64,000 bases of DNA from NCBI GenBank assembly GCA_017979445.1, contig CM030715.1:12082187-12146186 (forward strand). The letters are read 5' to 3'. The notes under the pieces were generated by a model, which saw nothing but the letters and a program-made list of their open reading frames with translations, was not told where the DNA came from and searched no databases. The position numbers were made by a program, and so were the translations under genes. This DNA comes from Akebia trifoliata (lineage: Eukaryota; Streptophyta; Magnoliopsida; Ranunculales; Lardizabalaceae). Positions within the stretch are counted from its first letter, which is position 1. Each line of letters opens with the position of its first letter. Below, one piece after another: positions 10,763 through 21,007 of the stretch.

Positions 10763-12769
10763 ATGTCTTCCGCAAATCAGCCTACCTCTCCCTCAGAAAT
10801 TCCTCTTGTTGTTTTTAACATCACAGCTCAGATCAATGAGAAACTCACACCCTCATCTTTTCCCCAATGGCGAGCTCAATTTGAGGCTCTCCTAATTGGC
10901 TATGATCTAATGGATTACGTTAATGGCGAATCGCATTGCCCCTCCTCAGATGGAACCCCACCATCTATAGCCAAGAAACACCACTGGGTTAGACAAGATA
11001 AGCTAATTCTTAGTGCTATCCTTGCTTCTACTTCCCCAAAAATCACGCCTCTTATTGCCACAGCCAAAACCTCCTATGAAGCTTGGAAAAAATTATCAAC
11101 CATGTACGCAAGTAAATCGCGTACAAGGGCAATGCAACTCAAGGAAGAACTGACTTTGATTCAGCGTGGAAACCGCCCAATCTTAGAGTATCTTCATGCG
11201 GTTAAAGGCTTGGCTGATGAGATAGCCCTCATTGATCACCCAATCTCCGACGACGACATCACCCTCTATGTCCTCAACGGGTTAGGGCCCGAATTTCGTG
11301 AGATTGCTGCACCTATTCGGGCTAGAGAAAAATCTCTTGCCTTTGAAGAGCTCCATGATCTGCTTGTTGGGCATGAGAGTTACTTGCGAAGGATGGAGGC
11401 TGCTACCCAGCAGCTCGTGGCTGCTGCGAATTTCACAAGTCATCGTCCTGGCTTCTTTGCAACTCAGCAACCAAAAGGAAATAACAAGGGTCAAGGGTCT
11501 TCGCGTCAACAAGGCCAGAATCGTTTTTCAAATGGCCCATATCGTGATCAACGGCGTACCAATAATTCGAGCCGCTTCAATTCAAACCAAAGACGATACC
11601 AGCCAAAATGCCAGTATTGCGATCAAGTGGGCCACACAGCCAAGGCCTGCCCCCAATTACATCCTTCTGAAATGACTGTTAATTGTGCAAAAACATCTGA
11701 CGGTCAAGAACATAAATGGTTAATTGACTCTGCAGCTTCCCACAATATCACGGGTGATATACAAAATTTATCAATTCACTCTGAGTATGATGGCACTGAT
11801 GAAGTCATTCTTGGTGATGGTACAGGTTTGGCAGTTACACATATTGGTTCTTTAGCCTTACCCACACCTAAAAAAACCTTTCATTTACATGATACATTAT
11901 GTGTTCCAAATATTCACAAGAATCTGATTTCCGTTCATCACTTTACCAAACAAAATAATGTTTTTCTTGAATTTCACCCACTTTATTTTCTTGTGAAGGA
12001 ACGATCCACGGGGGCGATACTACTAAGAGGAGCGTGTGAGAATGGCGTCTACATGTTCCCAAACTCAATGGTGGCTTCTTCCACTCCCAAAATGGTTGCT
12101 TATGTGCATGAACGGACTTCAATCGACGGATGGCACAAGCGTCTTGGACATCCTTCGATTAAAGTTGTTCAAAATCTTGTCAATCTTTTTTCCCTTCCTC
12201 TTACCACAAATAAGTTACCATCTTCATGTACTTCTTGTTCAATAAATAAAGCACATCAACAACCATTTGGCACCACAAGTTTTCAAAGTCACTCTCCGCT
12301 TGAAATTATATACACTGATGTTTGGGGTCCCGCTCACATTACCGGGTCTAATGGCGCACGATATTATCTCATTTTTGTGGACCATTATACCAAATACATG
12401 TGGTTTTACCCTATGTCTACAAAATCTCTTGTTTCTAGTATTTTTCCACAATTTAAAATACTTGTTGAAACAAGATTTAAGTCCCATATCAAAAGTTTGT
12501 ACTCGGACAATGGTGGAGAATTTCAACGTTTAAAAGTTTTTTTGTCGGATCATGGTATAAGCCACTACACCACCGCTCCCTATACCCCCCAACAAAATGG
12601 TGTTTCCGAAAGGCGTCATCGTCATCTTGTAGAGACGGGTCTTACTTTGCTTCATGATGCTTCCTTACCTCTATCTTATTGGCCTCATGCATTCCAAACC
12701 GCTACCTATCTCATAAATCGACAACCACGAGAATCATGCCTTGTAACTGATGCAATTGTTGTATTTTAG
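10763..12769 (+). pseudogene. Copia gag-protease-integrase, copy 1 (truncated)
   Basis: The frame opens MSSANQPTSPSEIPLV. Gag occupies about residues 1-235 (UBN2-like: SSFPQWRAQFEALLIGY, YEAWKKLSTMYASKSR). The CCHC knuckle CQYCDQVGHTAKAC follows near residue 285. The protease motif is WLIDSAASHN: the usual DSGA has become DSAA. The pre-integrase finger is GWHKRLGHPS ... CTSCSINK, and the integrase DDE residues are in YTDVWGP, YSDNGGEF and NGVSERRHRH. True copia coding stops at LINRQP (about 12727). The last 13 codons are read-through into the second LTR fragment and stop at 12767. RT and RNase H are absent. The frame is open throughout, so the insertion is young. Confidence 0.8.
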
Positions 12770-12920
12770 TAAATAAAATCTGTAACTGATGTGTAAGTTA
12801 TTTTCTTAGCTGTATAATTCCTTAAATAGATTTGTAAGGTCTGTATAAAATAAATCCTAAGTATCAATACAAAGTGTGCTGAAATTTCCATTGGGAGCTC
12901 CAGAAAGATTTACTTTCTTA
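12728..12920 (+). repeat. Copia LTR fragment, copy 2
   Basis: Identical to 10530-10722. It joins directly to the integrase codons of copy 1, so it cannot be a normal 3' LTR of that copy: RT, RNase H and a PPT are missing in between. Confidence 0.7.
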
Positions 12921-12922
12921 TA

Positions 12923-12934
12923 TGGTATCAGAGC
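12923..12934 (+). other. Primer-binding site, copia copy 2
   Basis: TGGTATCAGAGC again, at the same distance from the LTR fragment as in copy 1. Confidence 0.85.
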
Positions 12935-12960
12935 TAATCTCCAACGAGAATTTGATCCTC

Positions 12961-15024
12961 ATGTCTTCCGCAAATCAGCCTACCTCTCCCTCAGAAATTC
13001 CTCTTGTTGTTTTTAACATCACAGCTCAGATCAATGAGAAACTCACACCCTCATCTTTTCCCCAATGGCGAGCTCAATTTGAGGCTCTCCTAATTGGCTA
13101 TGATCTAATGGATTACGTTAATGGCGAATCGCATTGCCCCTCCTCAGATGGAACCCCACCATCTATAGCCAAGAAACACCACTGGGTTAGACAAGATAAG
13201 CTAATTCTTAGTGCTATCCTTGCTTCTACTTCCCCAAAAATCACGCCTCTTATTGCCACAGCCAAAACCTCCTATGAAGCTTGGAAAAAATTATCAACCA
13301 TGTACGCAAGTAAATCGCGTACAAGGGCAATGCAACTCAAGGAAGAACTGACTTTGATTCAGCGTGGAAACCGCCCAATCTTAGAGTATCTTCATGCGGT
13401 TAAAGGCTTGGCTGATGAGATAGCCCTCATTGATCACCCAATCTCCGACGACGACATCACCCTCTATGTCCTCAACGGGTTAGGGCCCGAATTTCGTGAG
13501 ATTGCTGCACCTATTCGGGCTAGAGAAAAATCTCTTGCCTTTGAAGAGCTCCATGATCTGCTTGTTGGGCATGAGAGTTACTTGCGAAGGATGGAGGCTG
13601 CTACCCAGCAGCTCGTGGCTGCTGCGAATTTCACAAGTCATCGTCCTGGCTTCTTTGCAACTCAGCAACCAAAAGGAAATAACAAGGGTCAAGGGTCTTC
13701 GCGTCAACAAGGCCAGAATCGTTTTTCAAATGGCCCATATCGTGATCAACGGCGTACCAATAATTCGAGCCGCTTCAATTCAAACCAAAGACGATACCAG
13801 CCAAAATGCCAGTATTGCGATCAAGTGGGCCACACAGCCAAGGCCTGCCCCCAATTACATCCTTCTGAAATGACTGTTAATTGTGCAAAAACATCTGACG
13901 GTCAAGAACATAAATGGTTAATTGACTCTGCAGCTTCCCACAATATCACGGGTGATATACAAAATTTATCAATTCACTCTGAGTATGATGGCACTGATGA
14001 AGTCATTCTTGGTGATGGTACAGGTTTGGCAGTTACACATATTGGTTCTTTAGCCTTACCCACACCTAAAAAAACCTTTCATTTACATGATACATTATGT
14101 GTTCCAAATATTCACAAGAATCTGATTTCCGTTCATCACTTTACCAAACAAAATAATGTTTTTCTTGAATTTCACCCACTTTATTTTCTTGTGAAGGAAC
14201 GATCCACGGGGGCGATACTACTAAGAGGAGCGTGTGAGAATGGCGTCTACATGTTCCCAAACTCAATGGTGGCTTCTTCCACTCCCAAAATGGTTGCTTA
14301 TGTGCATGAACGGACTTCAATCGACGGATGGCACAAGCGTCTTGGACATCCTTCGATTAAAGTTGTTCAAAATCTTGTCAATCTTTTTTCCCTTCCTCTT
14401 ACCACAAATAAGTTACCATCTTCATGTACTTCTTGTTCAATAAATAAAGCACATCAACAACCATTTGGCACCACAAGTTTTCAAAGTCACTCTCCGCTTG
14501 AAATTATATACACTGATGTTTGGGGTCCCGCTCACATTACCGGGTCTAATGGCGCACGATATTATCTCATTTTTGTGGACCATTATACCAAATACATGTG
14601 GTTTTACCCTATGTCTACAAAATCTCTTGTTTCTAGTATTTTTCCACAATTTAAAATACTTGTTGAAACAAGATTTAAGTCCCATATCAAAAGTTTGTAC
14701 TCGGACAATGGTGGAGAATTTCAACGTTTAAAAGTTTTTTTGTCGGATCATGGTATAAGCCACTACACCACCGCTCCCTATACCCCCCAACAAAATGGTG
14801 TTTCCGAAAGGCGTCATCGTCATCTTGTAGAGACGGGTCTTACTTTGCTTCATGATGCTTCCTTACCTCTATCTTATTGGCCTCATGCATTCCAAACCGC
14901 TACCTATCTCATAAATCGACAACCAACTCCCATTCTCCAAAACAAGTCTCCGTTTGAGGTTCTTTTTGGTCAACGACCAAATTATCTCAAGCTACGAAAA
15001 TTTGGAGTAAGACTGGTGGATTGA
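12961..15024 (+). pseudogene. Copia gag-protease-integrase, copy 2 (truncated)
   Basis: Same domains as copy 1, opening MSSANQPTSPS. It extends 26 residues further past LINRQP, through PFEVLFGQRPNYLKLRKFG. Copia sequence ends abruptly near 15006, inside the integrase C-terminal region. The following bases (AGTAAGACTGGTGG) are element A on the opposite strand, and the frame runs six codons into them before a TGA. It lacks RT and RNase H. Identity to copy 1 over 2.2 kb points to a recent duplication, or to an assembly duplication that long reads should exclude. Confidence 0.8.
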
Positions 15025-15862
15025 GCAGATATTACTTGATCTTGTCAAATACTTCCTAACAGTCTCTGTTCCACTTCTTTGGCGTAGCTTTCCTTAGTAG
15101 CTTGAAGACTGGCTCATAGGTAGGCGTCAGTTGAACTATAAATCGACTGATATACTGTATTCTCCCCAGAAAGCCCCAAACATCTTTTTCTGAAATAGGT
15201 GTCTTCATTTCGAGGATATACTTAGTTTTCGCAGGATCTATCTCAATGCCTCTTCTGCTGACGATGAACCCCAGTAGCTTGCCTGATGTTGCCCCAAACA
15301 CGCACTTTACTAGATTTAGCCTCAAACTGTACTTTCTCAGTCTGTCGAACAACTTCTTCAGATTCACCAGATGGTCTTCTTCAATGCCGGATTTAGCGAT
15401 CATGTCATCTACGTAGACCTCCATTTCTTTATGGATCATATCGTGGAATAATGCTGTCATTGCCAGTTGGTAAGTCACCCCTGCATTTTTCAGTCCAAAT
15501 GGCATAACTTTGTAGTGGAAAGTACCCCATAGTGTGATGAATGCTATCTTTTCTTGGTCTTCTTCAACCATTTTTATCTGATTATAGCCCGATAAGCCAT
15601 CCATGAATGAGAACATGCCGTGCCCCGCTGTACTATCGACTAGAGTGCCGATGTGTGGTAATGGAAAATTGTCCTTAGGACTGGCTTTGTTCAAGTTTCG
15701 GTAGTCAACACACATGTGTACTTTTCCGTCTTTCTTGGGTACTGGGACGACGTTAGCCAACCACTCAGGGTACGTAGAGACTGTAAGAAATCCGGCTTCG
15801 AACTGTTTCATAATCTCGTCTTTGACCTTGAGGGTCCATTCTGGTTTTAGCCTTCTCAGTTT
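15007..15862 (-). pseudogene. Reverse transcriptase of element A
   Basis: Copies the element RNA into DNA. Read leftward: KDEIMKQFEAGFL, VPVPKKDGKVHMCVDYRNLNKAS, LPHIGTLVDSTAGHGMFSFMDG, FGLKNAGVTYQ and the catalytic YVDDMI near 15408. The thumb and connection region follow (GFIVSRRGIEIDPAKTKYI, WGFLGRIQYISRFI). It continues to the copia junction, where the native RNase H should begin. Two adjacent TAG codons (15863-15868) separate it from the upstream linker, and the one nearer RT is shared with element C. FGLKNA replaces the commoner FGLKNAG(A)TYQ only slightly. The catalytic Asp pair is intact. Confidence 0.85.
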
Positions 15863-15865
15863 CTA

Positions 15866-16932
15866 CTAGACTGGTTTGCTTCCAAAGGCAATCGATAGCT
15901 TATGTACAACGAGATCTGTGTCTAACCCTGACATATCCCTGTACGACCATGCGAAGACGTCTTGATAGTTCCGTAGGAATTCGACCATTTCTTCTTTCTG
16001 TTGCGACGTTAACAAGGCTCCGATCTTGACAATTCGTGGGTCCACTTCGGTATCAAGATTGATTGAATCTGCATCCTCAATGTTTGGCTGAACACCTTTC
16101 ACGTGATGTTCTACCAAGTTTTTGATTTCTTTGGGTGGGTACTTCATTTCGTCCTCAGACTCTTCTTCTAGCCCCATGAGGTTGAAGTCGAGTTCAAGAT
16201 CGAAATCATACTCGTCCCTTTCAAATTCTATTTTATCTAGGTACTCATTTGACGGAGACAGATCCATTGAAAATTCTTTTTTTAGTTTTTGAAAAATATC
16301 TGTTTTTTTGCAATTTTGAAAGCTTTTTGATTTTTTTGATTTTTGAGAAATTTTTGATTTTTTTATTTTTTGAGAAATATTTATTTTTTTGTGATTTTCT
16401 GGATACCTGAAATAAGAAGAACAATCATGCAAATTCGTTAATAAAGATATGGAGCCCTCAAAACAGTCTTTACCCAAGGACGAGGACTCGTTATGATCCT
16501 CGGGAAAACTAGATTCGACTAATGACATTTTTTTAAGGCTTCAACAGCCTCAAGGGTTAACGGGAATTCTTTCCAGTTTTTTAGAACTTCCCCTTCTCTG
16601 AGGGGGCGGATGAGATGAGCAAGTGATTTGTTGAGTGATTTAGTCGATGGTTTGGAGATGACCATGATCTCTGATAGATTGTTACTGTCAGGTTGGGGCA
16701 TAGTCCTTCCCAAGCTAGGTGGGATGATGACTGATGCCCAATCAATGCCCATGGGAAAATGTGATTCCTTCTCTTGGCTGGTAGTGATTTCCACTTTGGT
16801 GGATTCTAGAGCGATCTCTGATTGACTTTCGTTGGATTCCCTATTGAATAAAACATCAATGCCTTCTACGAAGGATGGTTGGGACTCAACAACTGGGTCT
16901 TCTTGAAGGTGCAGGGGTTTGAACTTTACCAC
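15866..16932 (-). pseudogene. Polyprotein linker between protease/G-patch and RT, element A
   Basis: Not an enzyme domain. Two overlapping frames cover it, with a shift near 16525. Notable parts are HLIRPLREGEVLKNW, a Lys/Ser/Ile-rich tract (about 16270-16395, repeats of KKSK/SQK/FQK) encoded by A runs broken by TC, an acidic stretch EEESEDEMKYPPKEI, and LRNYQDVFAWSYRDMSG, the conserved segment just before RT in Tat elements. Element C has the same order in the + direction (35570-36488). The Lys-rich tract may be a nuclear or RNA-binding region, or merely reflect the repeated DNA. Confidence 0.6.
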
Positions 16933-17096
16933 TTTTGACCTTTTAGTTGATTTTGTTGGCAGTGATTCCGATAAGCTGTCGGGTCTAGTATGTGATTTTG
17001 GAAAGCTGATGCTGATATGCAGAACTCTGCCCAGATTTCAGACATTCGGTTCACGGTTTTGCCTTCTCGCTAGTCAAAGCTCTTTTTTCTTGTCAT
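16933..17096 (-). other. Short unassigned linker of element A
   Basis: Connects the G-patch-like segment to the downstream linker. No conserved motif was recognised and frames are interrupted. Confidence 0.35.
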
Positions 17097-17438
17097 TCAT
17101 TTTCGCAATATCCTTTTTCGTGGCCTAAACCCCAGACCAAAATAAGGATTGTGCTTTTTTGCTTCGATCGGTGTAGCTCTACCTCTTCCCCCCGACCCCA
17201 AACCCTGTTTGAGTCGATAACCTGCTCTTTTTAAAACTCGGCCAATCATTAGATTTGTCCATGATAATTCTGCCTTTACCTTATCTTTCCCTTTCTCAAT
17301 ATGATTGACGACAACGAATTGGTATGAATGGTAGAGTGCTTTGTTTTTCGTCATCTCAATGGTAATGAATGGAACATCTGGAGCTCTCCCAACTGGAATA
17401 AGATTCTTTGCCAATACTGATATCATCCTCTGCCCCAT
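17097..17438 (-). pseudogene. G-patch-like segment of element A polyprotein
   Basis: Glycine-rich motif near its C-terminal half: RVLKRAGYRLKQGLGSGGRG followed by HNPYFGLGFRPRK. This matches the Gly spacing (G-Y-x4-G-L-G ... G-L-G-F) of the G-patch that many Tat-type plant elements carry after protease, and which in retroelements is linked to nucleic-acid binding. The preceding part (FITIEMTKNKALYHSYQFVVV) fits the protease-G-patch connector. It is in a different frame from the protease, separated by a stop at 17455. Confidence 0.6.
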
Positions 17439-17453
17439 GATAAATTTGACTCT

Positions 17454-17867
17454 TTAGTGCAACGAGGAAGGTATAGTCCCAGCAATATGGATCCAAGGTC
17501 TGCCCAGTAACAAGTTGAATGTCGTTGGTATCTCCATGACTTCAAATGTTACTTCGAAGGTGCAAGGACCTATAGTAATTGGTAGGTCTACCTCTCCCAA
17601 AAAATCTCTTCTTGAACTGTCGAAGCTTCGAACAACCTTGTTGTTGGGCTTGACATGCGACCAGTCAGAGTTAAGTTTCCGAAAGGTTTCAAGCGGACAG
17701 ACATTAAGCACTGAGCCATTGTCAATCAGTACTCTGGCAATCATCATGCCCTTGCACATGACCATGATGTTTAACGGCTCGACGTGCCCCCGCCCTTCTG
17801 GCACGAATTCACTTTCAGTGAAAATAATAGGATTGGGGGCCATGATCTGGCCAACCGTTTGCTCCAA
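17454..17867 (-). pseudogene. Aspartic protease of element A
   Basis: Processes the gag-pol polyprotein. Motifs in order: IIFTESEFVPEGRGHVEPLN, the active-site loop VLIDNGSVLNV (DNG in place of DTG/DSG, common in Tat elements), VVRSFDSSRRDFLGEVDLPI, IGPCTFEVTFEVM and LLLGRPWIHIAG. Length and spacing are normal for a retropepsin of this group. A stop (TAG) separates it from the gag-linker upstream at 17868, so translation as one polyprotein is broken here. Confidence 0.8.
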
Positions 17868-18251
17868 CTATGCCGGTGTGGTAGTTGCAGGTACATGTGA
17901 TTTTTCCAGAACTCTCAGTAATCCTTCTTGGTGTTCCTCTGATTTCTGTATTAGGCCCAAAATACTGATTTGAGCTGGCTGTTTGTTTAGCTGGTCCACA
18001 ATATTATGCTCGCTTTTTTGAATGAGCTTAATGAAGTCCGCAGCTTTCTTGTCTGTCACTTTCGCCTTCTCTTTCGTCTTGTCATCCTTATATAGTTTAC
18101 CCTTTCCCTTTGCTTTTCTTTTTTCTTCATTGGTCACCTCTTTTGCAGTCTCTTTCGTTTCTTCCCTGATGTTCACCCCATTTTCTGACAATTTTTGGCA
18201 CTTCCCTGCCCTTGTTATACGATCGATATCAGCCACCATTGCTTCCTTCAT
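17868..18251 (-). pseudogene. Gag-protease connector of element A
   Basis: Highly charged region (EETKETAKEVTNEEKRKAK) followed by DFIKLIQKSEHNIVDQL and PAQISILGLIQKSEEHQEGLL. The last two are the conserved segment that precedes protease in Tat gag-pol proteins. Probably flexible and partly coiled coil. It is open over its length. Confidence 0.65.
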
Positions 18252-18293
18252 GGTTTCAACCCCTGTGGTTGTGCTGATGGTGGTCTCGTAACT

Positions 18294-20444
18294 CTAGGGA
18301 ACCGCTTGGTCGGAGCTATAGGGGAATGGTTTGGGTGAGTGTATGGTCATGGGAGGTGGATCGGGTTTTACATTGAAAATGAGGGGTGGCGATGATGGTT
18401 TGCATGTAGTGGTGGTAGAAGGAGTTATGTGAGGAGTTGACGGAGTGTATGGAATGATGAGCGGTGGACGTGAGGATGAAGTGTATGGTATATAAAGGGG
18501 GAGTCGAGTTGGTCCTTGAGAATTCAGTGGTGTGTAGGGTATAACAAGAGGAGGTCGGGTTGGATTTTGATGGTTTGGTGATCCATAGGGTATAACTAAG
18601 GGTGGTCGGGTAGTAGTATTTTGATGAATGGGGTGGATGGTGAGGTTGGCCATTCTAAGACGCAATTGCGAGTTTTGCGATGAATTTGTTGTATAATGGT
18701 TGACTGTGTTAATCATGGACACCTTTGATTCCTGGGTTAGGTGGACATTGATTTTTACCCCAATAGGTGCTATCAAATTCGACGGATTGAAGTCGAGTTC
18801 TCCGCAGATGACATTTGCTCTGTGCCCACTCCCCTCTCCATTGTGAGTAGGTAGAGGGTTTTGATTGATTTTCTGTTGTTGGGGCGGGTTGGCAGGTCCA
18901 TCCAGGATGAGAGCTTTTTTATCGATCAGATTCTGTACTTGATGTTTGAGTTGCCAGCATTGGTTTGTAGAGTGCCCTGGTGCACCCATGTGAAATTCAC
19001 AGAACAGGTTAGGGTTGTACCCTTGCCCTTTGGCAGCCTCGGGGTTTGGTGGACGTTTTACCAGATATTCACCCCTGAGTAAGATTGGCAGTAATTCTGA
19101 TAGTGTCATGGGCAATCTGGTAAACACTCTATTTACTCTGTTAGGCCGTGCCTGCTGGTTCTGCCCATATAATGGTGCCTTCTATGTGACTGGTGGAAGA
19201 TTTGCTCGAAATGGATTCTGAGGTGGAGGGTTCCATGTTGGCGGTGCTGGGGCCCATGAGGTCGACGGTGCTTGTGGTCTTGGTGCTGGTGAAGGGATAA
19301 ATAGGGGTTGGTTTGGCTGTACGTTGTTAACTTGTGCTTCTTCCCTCTTCTTTCCCGTAGGCACTGGCTTTCTCTGATAAGAGATTCCTGTTGTTGCCCT
19401 TAAACTTGTAAAATCAAATATCAGACCAGTTCGGATCCCGTCCTCGACCCGGTCTGCTACCTGTACCAGATTTGAAAATGTGCCTGTGGTGTGCCCTACC
19501 AGATGAGTATAGAAGGCGTGCCCTAGTGTCGAGATAAACGTGGTGTTCATCTCTTGCTCGGTCATTGCGGGCTTTACTTGTGAGACCGACTTTCGCCATT
19601 TCTGTGCACTCTTTCATTGTTTCCCATTGTTTTCTTGTCATTTTAGCCATATCGTTCCGATCTAAACCAACATCTGTATTAAACCCGTAATTTTGCCAGA
19701 ACATCTTAGCTAAGTCCTGTCAATTTTTTATGAGTGAGTGATCCAATCCAGAAAATCATTTGAGTGCCGGCCCTGTCAGACTCCTTTGAAATAGCTGCAC
19801 TAACAACCTATCATCCTTGCCATATTGGCACATGGACCCACAATATAACTTTAGGTGCGATAGAGGACACCCTACTCCGTTATATTTTTCAAACTCCAGA
19901 CACTTGAACTTAGCCGGTAGTTGAGCATTGGGGTAGAAGTAGAGATCTTTGAATCAAGTCCCACTCATAGTGTTGAGGCCCTTCATCCTTCTCATCTTTT
20001 CCTGTAGAGACTCGATTTGCTGAGCTAATTTTTCATCTGTCATGTTTTTAGCTTCTGTGGCCCTGTACTCACATTCATCATCAGGAATGACCACAGGGGG
20101 TGGTCGATTCTGTGGGATGTAGAGCGGGGGTCCGTGGTATTCTGGCACTGCAGGCGGCATGATGGTCTGTGGTCCTTGGGAGGTTGCTCGGGTAAATCCT
20201 GATTTGATCCAGATGCATGTTGCTGTATTGTTGGAGCTTGTATGACGCTGGCGTTGGCTAACACAACACTTACTATCTTTTTTTGCCTCTCGATTATTTT
20301 CAATAATGCTGCGATTTGTGGATCGATACCTGACGTTTCGGTTACTAGTGGTTGTGCTGGTTCAGAAGAACTCATGGTGACTGTGGATGATCTCTGAAAA
20401 TATGGAGGTACTTCTGGTTGCTTGTATTTCTTTCGCTTGGCCAC
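18294..20444 (-). pseudogene. Gag of element A (several frame breaks)
   Basis: Forms the virus-like particle and packages element RNA. It probably starts at 20444 (MAKRKKYKQPEVPPYF). A His/Pro-rich N-terminal part follows, then a coiled segment (EKLAQQIESLQEKMRRMKG). The capsid region includes WQNYGFNTDVGLDRND, MTEQEMNTTFISTLGHAFY and FSNLVQVADRVEDGI. The C-terminal part has a zinc-knuckle-like CEFHMGAPGHSTNQCW followed by LKHQVQNLIDKK, the usual Tat arrangement. A Pro/Thr-rich tail with repeats of RPPLVIPY ends the region near 18300. Breaks: a frameshift near 20160, a stop near 19720, a shift near 19560 and stops near 19182 and 18294. Inactive. Confidence 0.7.
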
Positions 20445-20557
20445 CTGTGGGTACAGAAGACCAAGCGTTACTATTTTGTTTACAAAAAATGAAGATGCAT
20501 GATGTTTTATTAGACCTGGTAAAGTTGTTTATTGTGAGTTTTTAACGGAAAAATAAT
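20445..20557 (-). other. Leader of element A next to gag
   Basis: Short non-coding stretch between gag and the satellite. Nothing recognisable. Confidence 0.4.
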
Positions 20558-21007
20558 TTCTCGGCGCGAAGCCAACATCAACACGGAGTTGATAAAATAT
20601 TTTACAAAAGAATTACATCAGCACGGAGCTGGCATCGACACGGAGTCAATAAAATATTTTTGAAAACGAAATTAACTCAGCGCGGAGCTGGCATCGACAC
20701 AGAGTCGATATCAACACGGAGTTGGCATCGGCACGGAGCTGGCATCGACACGGAGTCGAAAAAAATATTTTGAAAAGTAATTTCATCAACACGGAGCTGG
20801 CATCAACACGGAGTCAGGAAAATATTTTGAAAAGGTAATTTCATCAGCACGGAGCTGACATCGACACGGAGTCGGAAAAAATATTTTAAAAGTGAAATTA
20901 TCTCAGCACGGAGCTGAGATCGTCACGGAGTCGGCATCAACATGGAGTTGGCATCGACACGGAGTCGGGAAAACATTTTTAAAAATAGAGTTATCTCAGC
21001 ACGGAGC
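20558..21007. repeat. 57-58-bp leader satellite of element A, left part
   Basis: Tandem units built on CAGCACGGAGCTGGCATC, GACACGGAGTCG and an AT-rich spacer AAAATATTTTGAAAA..TAATTTCATC. Unit length is about 57-58 bp, with variants. The array is cut at 21007 by element B and resumes at 33283. Frames open through it are translations of the repeat. Confidence 0.85.

Larger units (their letters stand above)
10530..15006 (+). mobile_element. Ale/Retrofit-like Ty1/copia block: two tandem partial copies
   Basis: Structure: partial LTR, gag-PR-IN, partial LTR, gag-PR-IN. Unit 1 is 10530-12727. Unit 2 starts at 12728 and reaches 15006. The offset is exactly 2198 bp, and I saw no difference between the copies across the shared part. 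The UBN2-type gag, single CCHC knuckle, PBS TGGTATCAGAGC (initiator Met tRNA) and LTR fragment of only about 190 bp fit the Ale/Retrofit lineage. Neither copy has RT, RNase H or a 3' end. No target-site duplication flanks the block, and element A sequence between the two junctions is missing. This is therefore a rearranged insertion, not a simple one. Confidence 0.8.
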
